Assembly (NCBI RefSeq): GCF_027943255.1
Contig: NC_072896.1
Coordinates: forward strand, 5,766,001-5,830,000
Direction of reading: 5' to 3'
Source of the DNA: Anastrepha obliqua
Taxonomy: Eukaryota > Arthropoda > Insecta > Diptera > Tephritidae
Length of the DNA: 64,000 nucleotides
Below the pieces are notes generated by a model, which did no database searches, was not told the DNA's origin, and worked only from the letters and a program-made list of their open reading frames with translations. The stretch's first letter is position 1. Every line of letters begins with the position of its first letter. Of the stretch, positions 56,851 to 64,000 are shown piece by piece. Position numbers and translations under genes: made by a program.

Positions 56851-57563
56851 GGTAGTAGTCTGGTAACTTACAAGTTTTTTGAGGCCATGTTTGGGACATT
56901 TTTTGGAAGGGAAAATAAAATTCAATCGGTTTGATTTTCTGATATGTTATTAAAGGCATCAGAAGGTGTACAAAAATTTTTTTTTTTTTTTAATGTTTTG
57001 ATACTATTTTTGTACACTGCAGTAAGCGGCAAAAAAAAAGAGGTACAGTGGCTGGCCGGCGTGATTTCGTCACTTGAGATCATCTGAAACAGAAAAAACA
57101 AATTGCTTATTAACCAGTGTGCTTGTCGTTCTGGCATGTAGTAAGATCAAATGATTTTGAAAAAAAAATAACAAAATGGCGGACTTCGTAAGAAAATTGC
57201 CTTTTTTTAAAGTGGAAATCGGACTAAAAAATGGAAAGTTAGGGACGAAATAAATTAAATCTACTACCCGCCAGAGCTATTGATGTGTAGAAAAACATAT
57301 CTAAATTTCAGCTCAATCCGTTAGATAGAAAATTTGTTTTCACGACGGCCATCCAGAAAAACGTTGTTTTGAGAAAAACGCGTTTAAAGTTTTGAGCAAT
57401 TGAGCCGCGCAAGTACGAGCCGCTCTCATGTATGTGCTATAATTCCGTCAATATTTCGAATTTTGGTCTAAAATTTGTACAGTATATTACCAATATATCG
57501 CACTTTCAAAATATGTAAAAACCGAAATTCGAAATTTTCAAAATAAGTTACCAGACTACTACC
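56851..57563. mobile_element. TTAA-flanked MITE, 713 bp, perfect 20-bp ends
   Basis: GGTAGTAGTCTGGTAACTTA (56851-56870) is the exact inverse of 57544-57563, with TTAA at 56847-56850 and 57564-57567. TTAA target choice points to a piggyBac-type transposase acting in trans. No transposase frame is inside. Internal motifs AAAATGGCGG and TGAGAAAAACGCGTTTAAA recur in diverged form at 20918-21690. Confidence 0.85.
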
Positions 57564-57567
57564 TTAA

Positions 57568-59369
57568 CATGTTTCTTTGAAGACTTGGGAAATTTGCAAA
57601 ATGTCTCACTGAAGCGACTAGTTAACTTCGTAAAAAGATCGCAGTGGCTTATTCAACTTAGTTAGGGGATGGAGACCAAATGCAGATATCACAATGGGCC
57701 CTAAGGCCACCGAGTGTCAAGTCTAACCTTTTCAATTCATGACGATCAATACACTTTTCTATGCATTTGAGCCAATTTCCCAACAATAAAGAAACGAGAC
57801 TTGTTTTTTGAGCCGTTGTAAAATTATCCGTTTTCCAAAACGAAATTATTTTAAATGTACACTGCGTTCATAATAATAGCACAGGTACTTTATTGACGAG
57901 TGTTGACAATTTATTTGTTAATTACTTATTTTTAGTAACTTTTTTAATAAAATATAATGGATTTATTTATGCTTTTGTAATTCATTCTACTACAAAATCT
58001 ACACTAAATCTGCTTTATATGCAAATTTCAAATTTATGTGAATTAAAAAAAAATATCAGTAAACTTTCATGAGGATTTTTTTAGGTAGAATTCTTTAAAA
58101 CTTGTGGGTATGAAATTTTATAGCCCATTAAATTTTGGTGCACTAAGCTGCTAGTTTTAAATGATTCCAAAATTGCGTTATTTTATGACAATGTTTTTTG
58201 CTGGCGGAGTTTTGTGCATTCTCTCCATATAACGAATGCTCAACATTCTTTTACCAGAAAACACCAAACGCCACCGTAAATAAATTATTAAAAAATGCCA
58301 TTTTATATTAAAACAATAAAATATATTACAGTTGTTGGAAACTGAAGCCCGTTTATCACTAACATTAAATTTACTTAAAATCAAACCATAATTATTTTTT
58401 ACTATATTAATACAAATACGCAAAGAACTCAATAGGCTCGTTATATCCTCTTGCCCATTCCCCATGCAGCTAAGCCCAAATGCTAATATAAAATATATAT
58501 TTTTTTTGCTGCGGAACATTTTTCAGATTTTTAATGTTTGCAGATATTAAGTAAATATGTAGATATTAAGTAAATATGTTTGTATGTGTGTTTGTATATA
58601 TTCGCATACATTGCTATCGAGCGTACCTGCAAGTATTATCTTAATTGCTCTGCCATATCAATTTGAAAATATGAAAAAAATTCCTTACTATGCAAATACT
58701 GCAATGAGGGAGTAGAAAAAAATATATTTATAATGCCACAACAAATAAATCAATTAAATGATTCTGAAAAAAACTTTATTAAAAATAATACAATATACAA
58801 TAAATATTTGAAAATTAAAAACAAATCTAAAGCCAACGTTAATGACTTAATTGTTAATTTACGGTGACTACAACGTGAGTGTCGGTGAGATATGAAATCA
58901 TTAAATTAATAGCTTGTAGATGCAATCCTTTATAAACTTGTTGTACAATGTAATTAATAGAAATAATAAAATTTTGTTCAACAATTCGCAGAAATTTTTT
59001 AATTCAGTACAATTACCGACACCAAATAATTTACTGAAGCAAAGCCAAGACTTAGTTTAAAAAAAAAACCAATAGCAGCATTCAGATTTACCAGCCATTT
59101 CAATATAAGTGGAAATTTTTGTCTCGAATTTCATAATGCAATGCCCGGATTTATTCCAGGATATATTTAATTTTCCTAAATTCAGTGGAAATTGCTTAAG
59201 GCTAAAGTTTTTCAGTAAACAGATGAACAAAAAAAACCTATGATACTTGAATATAAAAAAAGGCAAGCCGCAAAGAAAATTGTAAAGCAAAAGAAAAACC
59301 AGGACATCAATGTTCAACAATCTGTAATAATTACCGAGGTGTATTTCTACTCAACACTGGCTGTAAAGC
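57568..59369. other. Unclassified AT-rich stretch
   Basis: An ACTGCGTTCATAATAATAGC motif at 57860-57879 looks like a Tc1-like terminus, but no second end was found. Nothing else is supported. Confidence 0.35.
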
Positions 59370-60420
59370 CTTTACATAATAAAAGGTTGAGCGTATATTC
59401 AGCGGCAATTTTGGATAACTGCCAGTGCGGTTTTCGCCAGGGTAGATCCAGAACAGACCAATGTTTCACATTGAATATGCAAATACTAGAGCAACACAGA
59501 GAGATCGAACTGAATCTGCATTGTTTTTATTAATTTTAGGCAAGCTTTCCTCAGCATTAATTGAAACCATCTGAACGATACAATGCTTAAACAAGGTAAA
59601 CCGCTAAAAAATTATAAAACTAATCTAGAGGACGCTCTCAAACACCCATGCGAGGGTTATGATGAATTGAGATGTTACCAACGAATTTATCATCTCATCG
59701 GGTGTAAGACAAGGTGAATCACTACCAACGATGCCGGTGATATTGTCGTGATAACACAAATGAATATGAACTCTTAAAAAAATATATAAGCAAGTGAAAA
59801 CTTCAGCTTTAGAAGTGCGTCAACGTGTAAATACAGAGAAAACGAAATATATGCACCTCGCACAAGAAACCGGGTGATGATGCACACATTGAAATCGATG
59901 GTGAAAGCATACAGAGAGTCGACAAATTTAAATACTTAGGACTCTTCATCAGCAGCAATTCTGATATTACCGAGGCAATAGCTGATCGAGTAACCGGGCA
60001 AATAAAGCATTCTTTGCACACATAAAATTATTCAAGTAACGATTGATGTGCAGAGCTCTAAAGATGAAAATGTATAAGCCACTAGGGAGTACCAACATAC
60101 AGCAGCGAGGTACATAAAACAACAGGTACCGACCAAATGCTGAGGTTTGAAAGAAATATACTGCGAACAATATCTGGTATCTTCGGGCGAGATGACGGAA
60201 CATATTGGATAAGATAAAATCACGAGTTCGACGCATTGATATGTACATAATGGAATCGCAATACGCTTTATAAAAAGTCAACGAATCAGATGGCTGAGGG
60301 AATATACAGAATGCCCAAACACAGAGCTGCCAGTATAGCGCAAAGGACAAGGCAGGCCAAGTATATTAAAGGTCACAGCGGACCTTTGAAAATGGAGAAT
60401 CGTAGTTGTGTAAGCAATGG
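59370..60420 (+). pseudogene. Degraded RTE-like reverse transcriptase
   Basis: Plus-strand pieces in order: DNCQCGFRQGRSRTDQCFTL and NMQILEQHREIELNLHCFY (RT motif region 2-3), FVISSGVRQGESLP at about 59683-59724, EIDGESIQRVDKFKYLGLFI and SSNSDITEAIADRV (post-YADD), then scattered pieces of the C-terminal region to about 60380. Stops and frameshifts throughout; the YADD box is not intact. Unlike the other RTE copies it keeps N-terminal RT motifs. Confidence 0.65.
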
Positions 60421-60809
60421 TTTGTAAGACTGTAGTTCTAATGATGCTAGCGATTATGATGCAAGTTGTTCATTAAAATTAGAAAATTTTGTAGCAACTT
60501 GTTATGATACAGCAATAAAAAAACGATATATATATTCAATTGTTTAATTTTGTGGTGTTTCGCGAATCCCTATAAAGTAGTTTTTTTTTCTTTTTTGTTG
60601 CACAGCACACAATATACTTTTTTGAAAATGTTTTTATAAAATAAAATATAACTTGGTTTTTTCTTACCTGTTTTTCCAACTATAAAATCGATTTTTTTTA
60701 TTTCTGAGCAGTGCTCCGAACAAAATTGGTCAGCTATTTGAATAGATATGTCGGATTACTCAAAAAACCTTAGTACCTGCTAAGAGAATCTTTTAAGTTG
60801 TTACATATG
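60421..60809. other. AT-rich spacer
   Basis: Nothing recognised. Confidence 0.35.
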
Positions 60810-60811
60810 TA

Positions 60812-62965
60812 CGAGGTGTGGCTTCAAAATAACGAGTCTGACTGTCTGAAATATTAACACCAACACAGTACGACTATTCCATTGCTCGAAACAGTGCTGG
60901 TGCTCGCTTTCTGTACTTCTTCAGTGCGATGAGTGCCGTTTTCTTTTCATGGCTTTAATGGGCTGAAATCTTGTCTCTTTGAATGCAGATTCACCTTAGA
61001 AAACAGATAGAAGTAGCACAATACAAAATTTAGTTGATGTAGCAGATCGCCAAGCTCTGGGTGTATGTACTAGGCTAGAAATCTCTTAATGGACAATACG
61101 GTATGATTCGGTACACGATCTTGGCAGAGAAGTTATAATTTGCTCTTTCACAATTCTGGTAGTGTTCCCTTATTATATTACATAGTTCAGCAAGAGTGTG
61201 GTGTCCTCTTGATAGGGGAATTAGTTCACAGCAAAAAAAAAAATGCATGCAAAGGATTGTAGGAATACCGTAACGGACGCTTTGAGCACAACTCCAACAG
61301 TGGCAACAGAAAGAGTTCTCAACTGGTATTTAGTCAAACTAGTAGTAAGAAACTTAGGGGAAAAATCTGCTCCAAGGCTGAAGATGTCACACAGATTCTC
61401 ACAGAGGCTTTCTGGTCACAGCAAAATTCTGGATTGAAACTAAAGGTCAGGCTACGTAATTCCTCGAGTTAAATTTAGTCTAAAAGTCCAGCGTCATTAT
61501 AGAGCAAAATGGCTGGGAGGAAGATCTAGAATTCACATACCTTTCATACAATTTCTATGCAGATGCGTGCAAAATGGCAGAAGGAGTAGGAGCAGCTGTC
61601 TTTTGTACGCAATTTGATCTCCAAAAGTCATTCATACTCCCTAAAAAGCAACTGAATTAGCTCTGGAATCAACTCCTCTTAATACACGGACAAACATTTT
61701 CATTGAAAGAGAATATTTAAGCAATAATAGCTACTTGCCCTACAGTGCAGATCCAAAATGGATGAACCCTGCGGAAATGGGCAGATCACTATTTACCGGA
61801 TACCAGAACACAAGGAATAGAAGGAACTGAGAGAGCCGATGAGCTTGTTAAGGCAGGTATTCGCTTGCCTAGATTGAGCACATCAGATAAACACCCATCA
61901 CTCTTCTTTTTGGAAACGGAACTAAATGAGGAGCTAACTTGGGAAACACTGAACCTCGCACAAAACTGTCAAAATTATGCTAAGAACTTGGAATACAACA
62001 ACTGAAACTTTATTTTGTCACAGTTTAGGACAGATTGCGAAATATTGGTTGGAGTGCTGATGGGACAATGTCTTATATTACCCCACATCATGCAGCTAAA
62101 ATGGGATTAGCCCAGAGCGATGCGTGTAAAACATGCAACAAAGCGAATGCTAGGCGTACTGTGGAACACCTACTATGCCACTGTCCTGCTCTTTGTGGGA
62201 CTCGACAAATGTGCCTAGGATCAGAATATTTTTCATCTTTGAAGGATATAGCCGACAAGAGGCTGAACGGCTGTTAAAACTCGCGAAGACGTGCATTATG
62301 AATTTCATAAAATATTTATAATATCTTCGACTCCAAATACGTAGCACTGGCAACGCAATGGACCCTAGAGATCTAAGTGAGATATTTTTACAGATCAGCC
62401 AGCACTAAGGAACTCTATAGATATTAGAGATTTGTTTGGTCTATTCTTTTTTATTTAATCGTTAAGTCGTTATTTGACGATATCTCTAAAGGTACATGAT
62501 AAAAAAAAATAAAAAATGGCGTAAATTTTTTAAATCTGGATGACCTGATTCTTAGGTAAAAAAATCAGTAATTGTTTGTTAACCTGTGTAGTTGAATTTT
62601 GAGAATAATACATGACAATTTTATCCCTTATCAGCTTTAACACCTTCACGATCATCTCAAAAATAAGTTCACGCGTTCAACATTCATTGCCAAACACTTA
62701 TTGTAATAAATTTCCGGTTACAGTAGCAATTCTTCTAAGCTTCAGCTATAAGATTCCACAATACTTCATTACTTTATTGTGTCACCTAAATAATAATACG
62801 ATTCCAATGCGAATGGAGGACTAAGGCTATATGAATTACCTGTAAGTGCTGATTGATTTACAGAAGAGGAATGTATTGCTTGCAAAAAAGGCTTCACGCC
62901 ATATAATTGGCTGTATAGCCGCTTTCATATAAGTGTCAATATGATTATTTAATGGCCACACCTCG
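60812..62965. mobile_element. TA-flanked element with 13-bp ends, host to a LINE fragment
   Basis: Left end TACGAGGTGTGGC (TA at 60810-60811) and right end GCCACACCTCGTA (TA at 62966-62967) pair perfectly for 11 bp plus the TA target. This is the Tc1/mariner-type arrangement. No transposase was recognised; the centre (61230-62300) is a LINE fragment in plus orientation. Confidence 0.55.
61230..62300 (+). mobile_element. LINE fragment: RT connection, RNase H, C-terminal region
   Basis: Plus strand: CRNTVTDALSTTPTVATERV and LVVRNLGEKSAPRLK (RT-RNase H connection), FYADACKMAEGVGAAVF (first RNase H Asp), later ADELVKAGIRLPRLSTSDKH (fourth Asp region) and then, from 62035, MGLAQSDACKTCNKANARRT and VEHLLCHCPALCGTRQMCL. 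Broken by frameshifts and deletions; the Glu and second Asp motifs are lost. Sister sequence at 26786-26970. Confidence 0.65.
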
Positions 62966-62967
62966 TA

Positions 62968-64000
62968 TTTAACATTTTAAGTACCTCATATAATTTTCCC
63001 AACATTACCCAGATTACAGTGAATTTCCGTATTTTTCTCTTTTCGCGTTTTTTTTTTGTGTTCAAGCGTTAATAAGTACTTTAGCCGGCTTTTCCAAATT
63101 CTCACATTCGCCAGGGGAATCACTCTCATTGACTGCACGCACTGATATGTGAGATAAACACTGCATCATGCGTCATTTTGTTCGCTAGTTGTTGAAGCAC
63201 CTTGGCGATCAGGTTGCCACATACATACGTATGCACGTCATAAGCCGGTTGGAGTCACTCACATATTCGCTTCGTTCGGAGCGCAATGATTTGAGAAAGC
63301 AATGTCAACCTTCCGAACCTGATTTGAGCGTAAACAGAGTATGCACTTTGCACTAGAAAAAATCTCAGTTTCTTAGTTGGCTTATCAACAACAACAACAA
63401 ACAGCAAAAACATCCTCCAATACACTCAAACCAGTTTTTGAACAGTCTTCTCATACACGAATGACTGCCGGAGGTTATCTTTGCCGGCTTCGCATTCGAG
63501 TGCTTCTCTGTTTACGTTTTACTATGTATTCAAAAATGTTTGGCTATAGCTACAATACAGACTGACATTAAACATCTGTTGTTTTGCACTTTTTTTAGTT
63601 TTTTTATTATTTTTATTTTTTGTGTTTTTGATTTAATTTTTTTTAGGTTTGATTTTTTGTGATTTTGATTTGTTTTACTGGTTGGGTTCACTTTTTCATT
63701 TTTATTTGTCATCATTTGTCATAAAAAACTTTGTCTGCTGTTCGTTTAGGCTTTTTGTTGTTTCTTTTGTTTTCTAAATTTTTCAATACTGGCCTGAGCT
63801 TAGCTCAAAGCAAAGATACGCTTGGATAGTCAGTCGCTGTGCAACACTTTTCGGTGAAGGTAGTCAAGTCAAAACGAAGCGGCTGCTAGAGAGTAGGGTG
63901 ACTTGGTCACTTCAAACGTTTTAAATAAAAAATTCCATATTTAATTTAAATAAACATTTTAAAATTTAACTTGATTTTGGTGGTGCTTTATGCTTTAAAA
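62968..64000. other. Right-edge stretch, unassigned
   Basis: CAA repeat at 63389-63409; T-rich run 63590-63700. No gene recognised, though a possible promoter lies near 63832. Confidence 0.35.
63829..63863 (+). promoter_or_regulatory. Possible TATA-less core promoter
   Basis: TCAGTC with A at 63832 fits the fly initiator, and GGTAG at +28 to +32 is one base off the DPE consensus. No TATA box is present 30 bp upstream. Any transcript would run off the window. Confidence 0.2.

Overview
The window looks like repeat-rich chromosomal DNA of a higher fly (Diptera). It is AT-rich, with many (CA)n, (TA)n and (ATGT)n microsatellites, insect-type non-LTR retrotransposons, piggyBac and mariner-type relics, and one short-intron gene with a fly-like start context (CAAA before ATG). 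A tephritid fruit fly is my guess from the repeat flavour; nothing here proves the species. I see no bacterial-style operons, no rRNA and no convincing functional tRNA gene.

Only one intact host gene is supported: a two-exon gene at 12906-14273 (+) encoding a 434-residue protein with a signal peptide, which I do not recognise. Almost everything else I can name is transposon-derived. (a) RNase H-bearing LINE fragments lie at 2250-3543, 5968-6310, 8163-8561, 14435-15392, 23985-24450, 26786-26970, 27118-27165, 30866-30960, 49180-49775, 56425-56650 and 61230-62300, and a LINE ORF1/endonuclease relic at 10850-11800. (b) RTE-like reverse transcriptase fragments lie at 2049-2245, 11995-12145, 16380-16870, 40795-41328, 43678-44335 and 59370-60420. 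(c) A tRNA-headed SINE family is present in seven copies, three of them with target-site duplications. (d) Cut-and-paste elements: a dead mariner (17043-18253), a dead piggyBac with an intron (27577-29746), at least seven relics of a second IS630/Tc1-type transposase (DUF4817-like N-terminus), TTAA-flanked MITE-like elements (10002-10641 and 56851-57563), a hAT-like element nested in a SINE head (55398-56231), and a larger TA-flanked element with a LINE inside it (60812-62965).

Layout: 1-5.6 kb mixed fragments; 5.6-7.2 kb composite element; 8-12.2 kb LINE pieces and a MITE; 12.8-14.3 kb host gene, followed directly by a LINE insertion with a perfect 13-bp duplication; 15.8-18.3 kb SINE, RTE and mariner; 20-24.5 kb degenerate MITE, SINE and LINE; 24.5-27 kb mostly unclassified; 27.6-29.7 kb piggyBac; 30-35 kb mostly unclassified; 35-44.3 kb a cluster of IS630/Tc1-type relics with RTE pieces and a 58-bp-period tandem repeat; 44.3-46.3 kb a T-rich tract split by a SINE; 48-56 kb three SINEs and LINE debris; 56.8-63 kb MITE, RTE and the nested TA-flanked element; 63-64 kb unassigned, with a possible promoter near the right edge.

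There is no multi-gene pathway here. The biology is a record of nested insertions. The best leads are the SINE family, the several datable insertions with exact duplications, and the MITE families.
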